Source: Lyngbya sp. PCC 8106 (GTDB taxonomy: Bacteria > Cyanobacteriota > Cyanobacteriia > Cyanobacteriales > Microcoleaceae). Taken from it: a stretch of 64,000 bases of DNA. Shown one piece after another: positions 41,041 to 50,498 of this stretch. The notes below the pieces were generated by a model. The model searched no databases and was not told the origin of the DNA. It saw nothing but the letters and a program-made list of their open reading frames with translations. The position numbers and the translations under genes were made by a program. Position 1 is the stretch's first letter; each line of letters begins with the position of its first letter. The DNA lies in the NCBI RefSeq assembly GCF_000169095.1, contig NZ_AAVU01000038.1, positions 1 through 64,000 of the forward strand. The letters are read 5' to 3'.

Positions 41041-42966
41041 TTATTCAACTTCAAGAATTAACTGATAATTTATGGGATCTTTAGCATCAGACACCACAAT
41101 AATTTCATAATAACCTGTATCTTCTAATTGTCCTGACCAACTCTGAAGTCGGGCATCTTCGAGAATAATTTTAGCGTTTTTTCGACGACTCGGAGTATAG
41201 AGAGAAAGAAAGGTAGATTTCTGAGGAACTTCTAACTTAATCCGTAAATTTTGCTGACGTTTTAACCACGCAACATAAGCTTTCCCTTCTCCCGGTTGTA
41301 AGACACCTTGCAGCACCTTTTTACTGGCATTTTCATCAAATTGAACTTCTTTTAAATTCTGCCCTTGTTGTAACATCTTTAATTCATCTGCGGTTAACGC
41401 TTGCCAAATCTGACCGATAGGCAAGTCAATTAAATTTTCACCGCGAGGTTGTTCAGGAAACAAGTAAAAAAATCGCGCATCGGCTAAATCTTCTAAAGCC
41501 CGACTACTTAAATTCAACGCATTAACTTCCTTCGCCCATGTTTTAATATTATCAGCACTATATTGTCCTAACTGACTTCGAGATTCATCACTAATGACAG
41601 TCAGCCGATTTAAGACATCATAAGCCGTTTTATCCCATCGTTTACGCCAGGAAGCATCAGCAGGATCTTGAGTTAACATTCTGCCATTTTGAGAGGGATA
41701 ACGATTATAAAATTCTTCATTAACCAGTTCAATAAAATACTGATAATCAACCCCCAATTCTTGACGGCGATTTTGGATAAATTCTTGACGTTGAAGTTCT
41801 CCCATCGCACTAAATCCACCATCATTGGATCTCGAGAGATGATTGACAAAATAAAACCCTCCAATCCAACCCACTCCCCCCATCAGAACCATAGAAATTG
41901 TCACGAGCAATACTGTTGTCCAGGTTGAAGATAAATTCCCCGGAAATTTCAGCTTTGGATATGAGGTTTTTTGCAGTGTTGTATTGGGAGTCGCCGCAAT
42001 CGGAATTGGAATTTGGGCTTCTACAGAAGGAGGCTGTGTCAACACAGGAGATGATCGGATTTCCATCTCTGGTGGGGCTTGTGTGGGAATAGAAGGAAGG
42101 ACAGGGGTATCATTGAGGGCTTGTAGAACTTGGGAGGCGTGGGAATAGCGTTCGCCCGGCTTGTGGGCTAACATTTTATCTAAAATCGCCGCTAATTTTG
42201 GACTGACTGAAGTTTGCGATCGCCAATTCCAGGTAAGATGATAGCTATCAATCAGGTGTTGAGGTTCTTTTCCCGTCAACAAAACCACCACCGTCGCCGC
42301 CAAACTATACAAATCACTGTGAGGAGATACAATTCCTATCTGCATTTGTTCTTCCGGGGCGTAACCGACTTTTCCCAAACGAGTTGCAGGAGTCGGGGGA
42401 AGGTGACGCACACCCAACTCAGAATCAACTTTGGCTTTGATTTGTTTGACTCCGCCAAAATCAATCAAAACGGGTAATCCATCGGTCTGACGGCGAATCA
42501 CATTATCCGGTGAGATATCGCGATGAACAACACCATGAGAGTGAATGTATTCCAGCACAGGTAACAATTGCAACATCAGTTGTGTGACTTCAAGTTCACT
42601 GAAGCGGGTTCCCTGGCTTTTGTATTGGGTGATCAGTTCGCGATAGGTTAAACCTTTAACATAATCTTGGACAACAAATAAATAGCCTTTACCGTTAATT
42701 TTTTCGCGGAATAGTTCTCGAAAACAAGGAATTTGTGGATGTTGGAGTTGATAGAGTATTTGGGCTTCTCGTTCAAAAAGTTCTTGAGACTTTTGCAAGC
42801 CATAACTTCCTTGAACTTGCGGAGCGAACTCCTTCAACACACACAGTTCGTTAAACCGATGCTGATCTTCTGCTAAGTAGGTACGCCCAAAACCACCATG
42901 CCCCAACTGGCGCATAATGTGATAATGGTTTCGCAGAATTTGGCCCGGATAAATGGAGGTACTCAT
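41041..42966 (-). CDS. Membrane-anchored serine/threonine protein kinase
   Basis: A 641-residue Hanks-type kinase. The ATP loop is 'LGHGGFGRTYLAED', the catalytic Lys is in 'CVLKEF', the HRD loop reads 'VVHRDISPDNVI' and the metal Asp lies in 'VLIDFGGVKQ'. A Pro-rich linker leads to one membrane helix ('TVLLVTISMVLMGGVGWIGGFYFV', about residue 350). The extracytoplasmic part has a Trp/Arg-rich helical region and a C-terminal PPC-like beta domain. Such kinases abound in filamentous cyanobacteria. The ligand and substrates are unknown. ATG 42966 is the family start. Confidence 0.9.
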   Translation of the reverse strand: MSTSIYPGQILRNHYHIMRQLGHGGFGRTYLAEDQHRFNELCVLKEFAPQVQGSYGLQKSQELFEREAQILYQLQHPQIPCFRELFREKINGKGYLFVVQDYVKGLTYRELITQYKSQGTRFSELEVTQLMLQLLPVLEYIHSHGVVHRDISPDNVIRRQTDGLPVLIDFGGVKQIKAKVDSELGVRHLPPTPATRLGKVGYAPEEQMQIGIVSPHSDLYSLAATVVVLLTGKEPQHLIDSYHLTWNWRSQTSVSPKLAAILDKMLAHKPGERYSHASQVLQALNDTPVLPSIPTQAPPEMEIRSSPVLTQPPSVEAQIPIPIAATPNTTLQKTSYPKLKFPGNLSSTWTTVLLVTISMVLMGGVGWIGGFYFVNHLSRSNDGGFSAMGELQRQEFIQNRRQELGVDYQYFIELVNEEFYNRYPSQNGRMLTQDPADASWRKRWDKTAYDVLNRLTVISDESRSQLGQYSADNIKTWAKEVNALNLSSRALEDLADARFFYLFPEQPRGENLIDLPIGQIWQALTADELKMLQQGQNLKEVQFDENASKKVLQGVLQPGEGKAYVAWLKRQQNLRIKLEVPQKSTFLSLYTPSRRKNAKIILEDARLQSWSGQLEDTGYYEIIVVSDAKDPINYQLILEVE

Positions 42967-43399
42967 GGATTTGAGGGGTTAAACTCAGGGTTCAAGTTGA
43001 GTTGGGTGCAGTTATGGGTGAGACTTCAGTGAAGTTGATCAGTGAATTGAAGAAATGAGACTGCCGAATTTACAGTTAAGGCAGTACCATCACGGGTTTA
43101 GTTGGTTGAGATCGAATTTAGACCGAGTTAACCCGTTAAGGTGACTCAAGAGGGTTCTCTGGTATTTTAAGCCTTATTAGCCATCTTTTGACGGGTCGCG
43201 GGGTCAAGTCACGAATAATCAATCAACAACAAGAGATTTACTCAATATTTACAACTACCCCTCTTGGATTTTACACAAGCTACTGGTTTTCTGGGGTTTA
43301 GGCTCTCTATATTGGGACAGTACGAACTCAAACCCCCTTCTAAATCAGATTTGGGAGTATTGACTGTATTTATTCAATCTTAAGAACTTGAGAATCTCA
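42967..43399. other. Divergent intergenic region, no gene seen
   Basis: It lies between the kinase and the PEP-CTERM gene. No conserved RNA, repeat or promoter motif is recognised. Confidence 0.45.
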
Positions 43400-43769
43400 A
43401 TGACAAAAACGCCACGTATTGCTTCGATTGTAGCTATTATCGGGGCTTTCGCCTTTCCAGGTGTGAGTGCTTTACCGAGTCAAGCGGCTTTATTAGTCGG
43501 GAATACAGAAGGAAATAATATTCTCCTATTTGATGAACAGAAGGGCGAATTTTTGGGTGAATTTATCGCACCGGGAAGTGGGGGATTGGTTTCTCCAGAT
43601 GACTTGAATTTTGGCCCCGATGGCAACCTCTATCTAAAAATGAAGCAATCTTGACTCCCGTTAGAGTCGAAGACTTAACGGCGAGATGAATTGCGACCAA
43701 CAGCAACCCTCTTAAGATGAAATTCTAGCCGAGTACAAAATCCAGATAGAACTGTGTTATATTTTTAGA

Positions 43770-44960
43770 ATGTTAACACTAACCTACGAATTTAAGTTGA
43801 TTCCTTCTCAAGAACAGATTGCCACCATTGAAGAAATGTTGGCGGTCTGTAGAAAGGTGTGGAATTACGCCTTGAGAGAGCGAAAAGACTGGATAAGTAG
43901 TAGAAAGTGTGCAGTTAACTCTTGTTCATTGCAGCAAGAGTACATTGTCCCAGCGGATGCTCCGTATCCCAACTACAACATACAATCTGCTAGCTTGACA
44001 AAAGCGAAGAAAACCAACCCTGAACTCAAGAAAATCAATGCTCAAGTTTTACAACAAGTTCTCAAAACCTTAGAAAGAGCATTCAACAACATGAAAGAGC
44101 AGGGTTATGGTTTTCCTCGCTTCAAAAACAAGTATCGAATGCGGTCTTTTGTGTTCCCTCAGTTGAAGAGCAATCCAGTTTCAAATAACTGGATAAAGCT
44201 TCCTCAGATTGGATGGTTGGAGATGAGATTATCTCGCCCAATTCCAGAAGGATTTAAACTTAAACAGGTGAGGGTTGTGAGAAAAGCTAGCGGGTATTTT
44301 GCAATGCTATCTTTACAAAGCCCTGTAAGCATTCCAGATACTCCAGCTTCCGGGCATCCGATAGGAATTGACATTGGGCTTGATAAGTTCTTGGCAACCT
44401 CTGATGGTGAGTTGATCGAACGTCCCAAATTTTTAACACGGCTACACGGCGAGTTGAAATTACTGCAACGTAGATTAAAGTTAAAGAAACTGGGTTCGGC
44501 TAATCGACACAAACTTAGCCAGAAGATAGCAAGACTTCATCAAAAAATATCAGATACCCGAAAAGACTTTCACTTGAAATTAGCTCATCATTTGTGCGAC
44601 CAAGCGGGAATGATATTTGTTGAAGACCTAGACTTTAGAGCTTGGGCAAAAGGAATGTTAGGCAAGCATACCTTAGACGCAGGGTTCGGTCAGTTCTTCA
44701 ATATATTAGCTTGGGTTTGCTGGAAGCGGGGGGTTTATTTTGGCAAGGTTGACTACAGATATACGAGTCAAATTTGTCCTCATTGTGGGGCGCATACAGG
44801 AAAAAAAGACCTGTCCGAGCGCACACATAAATGCCCTGAATGCAACTACGAATGTAATCGCGATGTTGCAGCAGCACAAGTGATTTGTAATCGAGGTATT
44901 GCTGCGGTCGGGCAGATCGTGGTTCAAGAAATTGACGCTCGTTGGCGTACTGTCGGGTGA
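43770..44960 (+). CDS. tnpB: TnpB RNA-guided nuclease
   Basis: A 396-residue full-length TnpB. RuvC catalytic acids: Asp in 'GIDIGLDKFLA', Glu in 'MIFVEDLDF' and Asp in 'CNRDVAAAQV'. The zinc finger is 'CPHCGAHTG' with 'CPECNYEC'. The N-terminal wedge domain is 'YEFKLIPSQEQIATIEEML'. It looks active and is quite different in sequence from the intron-split TnpB at 11319. A right-end RNA would guide it. The ATG at 43770 fits the family start. Confidence 0.92.
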   Translation: MLTLTYEFKLIPSQEQIATIEEMLAVCRKVWNYALRERKDWISSRKCAVNSCSLQQEYIVPADAPYPNYNIQSASLTKAKKTNPELKKINAQVLQQVLKTLERAFNNMKEQGYGFPRFKNKYRMRSFVFPQLKSNPVSNNWIKLPQIGWLEMRLSRPIPEGFKLKQVRVVRKASGYFAMLSLQSPVSIPDTPASGHPIGIDIGLDKFLATSDGELIERPKFLTRLHGELKLLQRRLKLKKLGSANRHKLSQKIARLHQKISDTRKDFHLKLAHHLCDQAGMIFVEDLDFRAWAKGMLGKHTLDAGFGQFFNILAWVCWKRGVYFGKVDYRYTSQICPHCGAHTGKKDLSERTHKCPECNYECNRDVAAAQVICNRGIAAVGQIVVQEIDARWRTVG

Positions 44961-45062
44961 GCGAAAGCGAACAGATAAGTGCCGTAAAAGCAGTAAATCT
45001 AAGTCGTGAGATTTAGAATCCCCCAGTAGAACTCGAAGAGTTTACTGGTGGGAGTGTGTCAA
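44961..45062 (+). ncRNA. Predicted omega-RNA 3' region of the tnpB element
   Basis: It runs from the tnpB stop to the IS right end and contains a double-stem hairpin with a GAA loop (45023-45048). Its guide would be the flanking host DNA beginning GTCAGCAGTTTTTTGAGT at 45063. The RNA likely starts within tnpB. Not shown to be expressed. Confidence 0.45.
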
Positions 45063-45823
45063 GTCAGCAGTTTTTTGAGTGACGAAATTCTGCGTTTTGA
45101 TAGCACTGGAGAATTTATTGATGTTTTTGCATCCGGTAACGGTCTCCCTGGCGGGTTAAACGGGCCTAATGATTTGTTGTTTGCGCCCGATGGCAGCCTT
45201 TATGTGACGACTCAGGGGAGTATTGCTATCAATGGTCAGGCTGACTTTAGTGCAGGTCTTCCCAGTCAAGTGTTGCGTTTTGATATTACCACACAAACCT
45301 CGACGGTATTTGCCGAACCGACTCCCTCACCCGATGGTTTTGGGTTTGTCAGTTTATTGGGGTTAGCGTTGGGGTTTGAAGGGGATTTATTTGTTAGTGA
45401 TTTTGCCAATGATATTCGCCGCTATGATCTAGAAACGGGTAATTTAGTCAGTGTTTTACCCACAAACTACACAGAAACAATCCCGAGTAATAATTTTATC
45501 GGGAATTTAACCTTTGACCCCAACAACATCCTTTATTCAGTTGGCTTTGACTTTACCAATAGTAATTTTGGAGCAATTCTGCGATACGATGGTATGACTG
45601 GAGAAGCGTTGCCTTCAGTGGGAAATACCAGTGCAGTTTTTGTTTCGACTAATGATCAGTTACTCCGTCCGATTGGGATCGCTTTTACCACACAGATTCC
45701 TCCGCAAACCGTGCCTGAACCGTTTTCCGTGTTAGGTTTGCTCGCCATTGGAGTTTGGGGAGTTCAGACTAAACTCCGTCGATAATCATTTTTGAATCCT
45801 GAATAAATTCTACAACACATTAG

Positions 45824-45847
45824 CCCTCGGCAATCGCCGGGGGTTTC
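45824..45847 (+). terminator. Terminator of the PEP-CTERM gene
   Basis: CCCTCGGC and GCCGGGGG form an 8-bp stem (one T-G pair) with loop AATC, followed by TTTCTT, 38 bp past the stop codon. Confidence 0.65.
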
Positions 45848-45849
45848 TT

Positions 45850-46398
45850 GGGTAGATACACCCGCCTCGCGCCTCAAAATCAATCCGACTATTACTCGAC
45901 TGCCTCTGGGCGCTACACTGTAAAGAGTCGTCCTTGAAGATATCACTAAGTTCAAAACAGAAATGATTTAGTTTTCATCAAATAAATTTATGATAGAAGA
46001 TCAGCATATTCAAATTAATAGATAGCCATACATTCTATTCAACGTATTAAGCCAAAATGTTAGCAAGAAAACTTAATAAAAGTTAAACTTTCTTCTAGAT
46101 AGGATATTCTAATGCAACTCAAACTCTGGTAAATTAAAATCAGGATTTCCATCTTTTTCTCGATTCCGACCTAACCCTCTATATTTTATTCCATTGACTG
46201 GAAACTATTTTTAAGATTTAATCTGCTTTTCGCTATCGTTTTTTAAAATTGTACCAATAATATGAAATACTTAAATATTTGCTACCGAAGGGAAGCAGGG
46301 GAAGTGAGGAAAATGATCGGTAGGATTATTTTTGAAATTTAATCTAAATTTTTAAACTCAAGTTTAAGCAATTATTTTTAACAATTAACTTAAAAACC
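45850..46398. other. Intergenic region, no gene seen
   Basis: AT-rich DNA between the PEP-CTERM terminator and the GGDEF gene. No RNA gene or repeat is recognised. Confidence 0.45.
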
Positions 46399-48702
46399 AT
46401 GAACAAAAATAAAGCTTTTCAATCTAAAACCAGAAAAAAAATACATCATCCCATCCATCGATTAATCTCTAAATTGAGAGGTACATCCCAGAAGCAAAAA
46501 ATTCAAAAACTCAAACTCTCCTATCACCATATTCTCACAAAAACTTCTACTCGTCAACAAAAGTCTTCTAACATAGAAGAAGAACTTAAATATACTGAAA
46601 AAATATTACGAGATCAATCCGAACAAGAACAATTAACCATCGCCATCACAAATCGCATTCGTCAATCACTCGATCTTCAGGAAAGACTCAATACCACCGT
46701 CATTGAAGTCCGAGAATTTCTCAAATGTGATCGTGTGATTATTTATCAGTTCAATCAAAATTTTGGGGGAACTGTCATTGCCGAATCTGTTGGCGAAACT
46801 GAGATCCCTATGCTCAATCTTGTGATTGATAATCACTCTTTTCAAGAACTCTATATTCAACTTTATCAGCAAAGAGAAATTCAAGCTATTTCTGACCTTT
46901 ATACCGCCGAACTTGATCCCGATTATATTGACTTAATGGCAAAATTTAAAATCAGAGCAAACTTAGCGATTCCTATTGTTAATAATAATCAACTATGGGG
47001 ATTATTAGTGGCTCAAAACTGCAATGATTCCCGAGAGTGGAAATCGTTAGAAATTAGCTTCCTCAAGCAACTCACGACTCAAGTTGCTATTGCAATTCAA
47101 CAATCGGAACTCTATCAACAAGCGCAACAGGAAATTGCCCGACGTACACAGATAGAAACCAAATTACAGCAAAAAATTGAACGAGAAAAGTTATTAGCCG
47201 CAATCGCTCAACGAATTCGTCAATCTCTTGATTTAGATCAAACTCTGAATACGACAGTGAGGGAAGTTAGACAACTCTTGCAAGTAGATAGAACCGTTAT
47301 TTTTCGCTTTCAAGCTGACTGGAGTGGTGTTGTATCTGTAGAGTCTGTCGTGATCCCTGAGTTGTCAATTTTAAATACAAATATTTATGATCCCTGCTTT
47401 TCACAAACCTATATTGAGCAATATAAACAGGGGCGAATTCGAGCCATAGAAGATATTTCAAAAGCTCGTTTAAGTCAATGTTATGTGGATTTATTAACTC
47501 AGTTTCAAGTGAGGGCTAATCTCGTTGTTCCTATTTTACAAGGACAACATTTATGGGGATTGTTAATTGCTCATCAATGCACTCAACCGAGACAATGGCA
47601 AACCCATGAAACAGAGTTACTCGAACAACTAGCAACTCAAGTCGGAATTGCAATTGCTCAAAGTCAACTCTACGAACAAACACGACGTCAAGCTCAACGA
47701 GAACAAGCTCTTAATCAAGTTATTCAAGCAATTCGTACCTCTTTAGATTTACAAACTATCTTCTCAACCGCAGCCGAAGAAGTGTGTAAATTACTTCAAG
47801 CCGAACGAACTGTAATTGCTCGCTATTTGAGTGAAGAAAAACTCTGGCGTCATGTCGCTGACTATCATCAATCTCCAGATTTATTCAGTGTATTGGGCTT
47901 AGAAATTACCGATGAAAACAATAAAATTACAGCACGCCTAAAACATTTAGAAGTATTTCAAATCGAGGAAAAAAATAATTGTATTGACGAATTTAAACAC
48001 TATTATGCTGGCATTTCTCCAGGTTCTTTGTTAATCATTCCTTTACACTTAAATTCTATCGTTTGGGGAAGCTTAGGGTTAGTGAGAAATAATTCTCATG
48101 GCGATTGGAAAACCTGGGAAATCGAGTTAGCTAGTGCTGTTGCTGATCAATTAGCGATTGCCATTCAACAATCTGAACTTTATCAACAACTCGAACAATT
48201 AGCAATACTCGATGGCTTGACTCAAATTGCTAACCGTCGATATTTTGATCAATATTTAGATCAAGAGTGGAAGCGAGCGCAACGAGAACAGCATTCATTA
48301 TCATTGTTATTACTTGATGTTGATCATTTTAAACTTTATAATGATACTTACGGACATCAAGCTGGAGATGAATGTTTGCAAAGAGTTGCGAAAGCGATTC
48401 AGGAAACTCTAAAACGTTCTAGCGATTTAGTTGCTCGTTATGGAGGCGAAGAATTTGTAATTCTTTTACCCAATACAAAAGCAGAAGGCGCAATACAAAT
48501 CACACAAGATATTCATGATAGTATTCAACAGTTAGCTATTGAGCATTCTAGCTCATCGGTTAGTCAGTTTGTCACCGTTAGTATTGGGATTTCAACGATA
48601 ATTCCACAGCCCCTTAGTCGCTTTGAAGTATTAGTGAGTAGAGCAGATAAAGCTCTCTACAAAGCCAAACAGCAACGCAATACTTACTGCTTATATTGTT
48701 GA
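46399..48702 (+). CDS. Diguanylate cyclase with three GAF domains
   Basis: A 767-residue soluble protein. Three GAF domains are visible, the first two close copies with 'QSLDLQERLNTTVIEVREFL' and 'QSLDLDQTLNTTVREVRQLL', the third more divergent. They are followed by GGDEF ('DGLTQIANRRYFDQYL', catalytic 'RYGGEEFVILLP'). It makes cyclic di-GMP. The RxxD inhibitory site is not obvious. The GAFs may bind bilin: the first has 'LKCDRVIIYQF' but no clear Cys-His pair, so light sensing is uncertain. The basic N-terminus is of unknown role. Confidence 0.9.
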   Translation: MNKNKAFQSKTRKKIHHPIHRLISKLRGTSQKQKIQKLKLSYHHILTKTSTRQQKSSNIEEELKYTEKILRDQSEQEQLTIAITNRIRQSLDLQERLNTTVIEVREFLKCDRVIIYQFNQNFGGTVIAESVGETEIPMLNLVIDNHSFQELYIQLYQQREIQAISDLYTAELDPDYIDLMAKFKIRANLAIPIVNNNQLWGLLVAQNCNDSREWKSLEISFLKQLTTQVAIAIQQSELYQQAQQEIARRTQIETKLQQKIEREKLLAAIAQRIRQSLDLDQTLNTTVREVRQLLQVDRTVIFRFQADWSGVVSVESVVIPELSILNTNIYDPCFSQTYIEQYKQGRIRAIEDISKARLSQCYVDLLTQFQVRANLVVPILQGQHLWGLLIAHQCTQPRQWQTHETELLEQLATQVGIAIAQSQLYEQTRRQAQREQALNQVIQAIRTSLDLQTIFSTAAEEVCKLLQAERTVIARYLSEEKLWRHVADYHQSPDLFSVLGLEITDENNKITARLKHLEVFQIEEKNNCIDEFKHYYAGISPGSLLIIPLHLNSIVWGSLGLVRNNSHGDWKTWEIELASAVADQLAIAIQQSELYQQLEQLAILDGLTQIANRRYFDQYLDQEWKRAQREQHSLSLLLLDVDHFKLYNDTYGHQAGDECLQRVAKAIQETLKRSSDLVARYGGEEFVILLPNTKAEGAIQITQDIHDSIQQLAIEHSSSSVSQFVTVSIGISTIIPQPLSRFEVLVSRADKALYKAKQQRNTYCLYC

Positions 48703-48896
48703 GCTTATTCTGAACAAAACGACTTGAACTGAGGTTATGACAAGGTGAGTGAGTCTAAATTCCAGTCTCCCCAAAAATTTACTAAATCTTTACAAAAGGA
48801 ACTCTGACTCCAGAAAAGTTGAAGATTGAGTAAAAGCTCCTTTACTATGTTGCATTTTGTAAAGATTATTCGTTATACATAAATATAGAAACGAAA

Positions 48897-49247
48897 GTGA
48901 AAAATTCAACAAATAACTTTCAAATTATTGATCACTTTAAAGTCAGGGCGCTCTCCGATGAAACCCTATCAATGCGAGAGTCAACAATGAATCTGAATAA
49001 CGTTTTGAAGCAATCTACTTGGACGACTATTGCAATTTTAGCAGTCGCTTTTCCGAAAACTGAGATGATGATGACAAACTTATCTTTAATTGGTAATATG
49101 GCATATCATCTTGATGATTCATTGGAACTTGATAACAAACAACTCGATGTATTGAATCAAGGATCAGCCACAATACAAAGTGTAGAAAATAAAGAGCCAA
49201 AATCTGCCCCCTCAAGAGGTGATAGTAAGCCTGGAAATCAGAGATAA
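48897..49247 (+). CDS. Hypothetical protein with a hydrophobic segment
   Basis: Up to 116 residues from GTG 48897; a start at ATG 48972 is equally possible. 'STWTTIAILAVAFPK' may be a short signal or membrane segment, and the C-terminus is polar ('ENKEPKSAPSRGDSKPGNQR'). The family is not recognised. It is included because the frame is open, it has a plausible secreted-protein layout, and a strong hairpin follows at 49323. Confidence 0.4.
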   Translation: MKNSTNNFQIIDHFKVRALSDETLSMRESTMNLNNVLKQSTWTTIAILAVAFPKTEMMMTNLSLIGNMAYHLDDSLELDNKQLDVLNQGSATIQSVENKEPKSAPSRGDSKPGNQR

Positions 49248-49322
49248 TCAGAGTTATTGTCAATCTAGGTTCTCACGAACTCCCCAACAAATAACCCTAT
49301 TCTTTGATGGTTAATCATGATT

Positions 49323-49369
49323 TCTAGACGAGAGAAAAAGAGTTAAAACTTTTAATTCTCTCATCTAGA
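49323..49369. terminator. Hairpin between the hypothetical gene and tyrA
   Basis: TCTAGA-C-GAGAGAA pairs with TTCTCTC-A-TCTAGA, 13 pairs around an internal mismatch, with an inner AGTTAAAACTT. It sits between convergent genes and may act as a bidirectional terminator. Confidence 0.55.
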
Positions 49370-49438
49370 TGAAATCAAAAACCGTAAATAAATTGATTGT
49401 TTGAGATTAATTAACTGTACTTTTAACTCAGGTTTTGG

Positions 49439-50329
49439 CTAAAAATTAAACTTTTTACGTTCTTGTTGAGTTTGAATCAGTTGCTGTTCTAATGTTTGCC
49501 AATCTTCTTGTTCGATGATGTCAATGAATTGATCAAGGCGACTCCGATAAGCCCGTAGAGATAGCAATAAAGCTTTTCGATTGTATCGCGCCATCATTAC
49601 CCCTAACTCCGGATTTCCACCCCCCACACGGCTCGTATCACGAAAGCCAGAACTTGCTAATTGTTGGGCGAGTTGTTGAACTTTTACATCTTCTTCTGCG
49701 GTTAAAGCGGCGACTAAACTCGCACTCACCGTCACAGGTAAATGAGAAATCCAAGCCACAGCAAGATCGTGATCTTGTGGTGAACATTGATAAACTTTTG
49801 CTTGCAATAATTCAGCAATTTTAGTAACCGTTTTTATTTCAAACTCTGATGTTTTTTCAGTCGGAGTAATCACATAAGGTTTACCCAAAAACAAATTTTT
49901 TTGAGCAGCTTCTATACCACTTTCAGCCGTTCCTGCCATCGGATGCCCTCCGACAAAATGGGGCCAAAGTCGAGAAAGTATTTCTACAATAGGCTGCTTA
50001 ACTGAACCCACATCAGTTATAATAGCAGTGGGTTTAAGATGAGGAATTAACTCCTCAAGTGTAGAAGCAATCGCCCCAATCGGTGTACAAATAAACACAA
50101 CATCTGCACTCGCCATCAAAGATAAATCAACACTCGCCTCATCAACAGCACCCATTGCGATCGCCTTTTGGCAAGTGCTTTGACGACGACTCACCCCTAA
50201 AACTCGATAGGTTTGCTCATTTGAGGAATTATTTTCAGTTTGTAATTGTATCAATTTTGGTTGAATTGAACATAAATCCAACCCGATAGAACCCCCAATT
50301 AAACCTAACCCAACTAGACCAATATTCAT
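49439..50329 (-). CDS. tyrA: Prephenate/arogenate dehydrogenase
   Basis: A 296-residue enzyme of tyrosine synthesis. The Rossmann motif is 'MNIGLVGLGLIGGSIGLDL' at the N-terminus. 'VFICTPIGAIASTLEEL', 'GGHPMAGTAESGIEAA' and 'SHLPVTVSASLVAAL' are TyrA hallmarks. Cyanobacterial enzymes generally use arogenate with NADP. The start at 50329 places the Rossmann motif at residue 1, as in homologues; an in-frame ATG 50350 would add seven residues. The gene is monocistronic. Confidence 0.9.
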   Translation of the reverse strand: MNIGLVGLGLIGGSIGLDLCSIQPKLIQLQTENNSSNEQTYRVLGVSRRQSTCQKAIAMGAVDEASVDLSLMASADVVFICTPIGAIASTLEELIPHLKPTAIITDVGSVKQPIVEILSRLWPHFVGGHPMAGTAESGIEAAQKNLFLGKPYVITPTEKTSEFEIKTVTKIAELLQAKVYQCSPQDHDLAVAWISHLPVTVSASLVAALTAEEDVKVQQLAQQLASSGFRDTSRVGGGNPELGVMMARYNRKALLLSLRAYRSRLDQFIDIIEQEDWQTLEQQLIQTQQERKKFNF

Positions 50330-50498
50330 GTGAGACTGTTTAGCTTTCATCGTAGTTTATCTGGTTCAATTTAACGTATGTTTAAACAAAATGATCAAAG
50401 AATAATCTAGAATCTCTATTTCCCGGTAGGCAGTGAAAAAATTTTGATATAGTAGATATTAGATTAAAACCTGTTTTTTATTCGGAAAACTTGAAGGC

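Larger units (their letters stand above)
43634..45062 (+). mobile_element. tnpB-only IS605/IS1341-type element, intact
   Basis: 1429 bp. The left edge follows ..CTCTAT and starts CTAAAAATG; a GACTC/GAGTC hairpin lies at 43653-43668. The right edge has the CCAGTA-AACTC-GAA-GAGTT-TACTGG hairpin (45023-45048) and ends GTGTGTCAA. The edges are inferred from restoration of the host reading frame and from the GGGAG-TGTCAA end shared with the element at 15042. It carries one gene, tnpB, and no tnpA. Confidence 0.78.
43400..45785 (+). pseudogene. PEP-CTERM exported protein split by a tnpB element
   Basis: The gene is in two parts, 43400-43633 and 45063-45785. The first encodes MTKTPRIASIVAIIGAFAFP, a signal peptide, and a beta-propeller repeat 'DDLNFGPDGNLY'. 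The second continues 'VSSFLSDEILRFDSTG' with another repeat, 'NDLLFAPDGSLYV'. It ends in a sorting signal 'VPEPFSVLGLLAIGVW' plus Arg tail. Joining the parts at the predicted IS edges keeps the frame and gives about 318 residues. PEP-CTERM proteins are cleaved by exosortase and serve extracellular matrix or aggregation. Confidence 0.82.
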
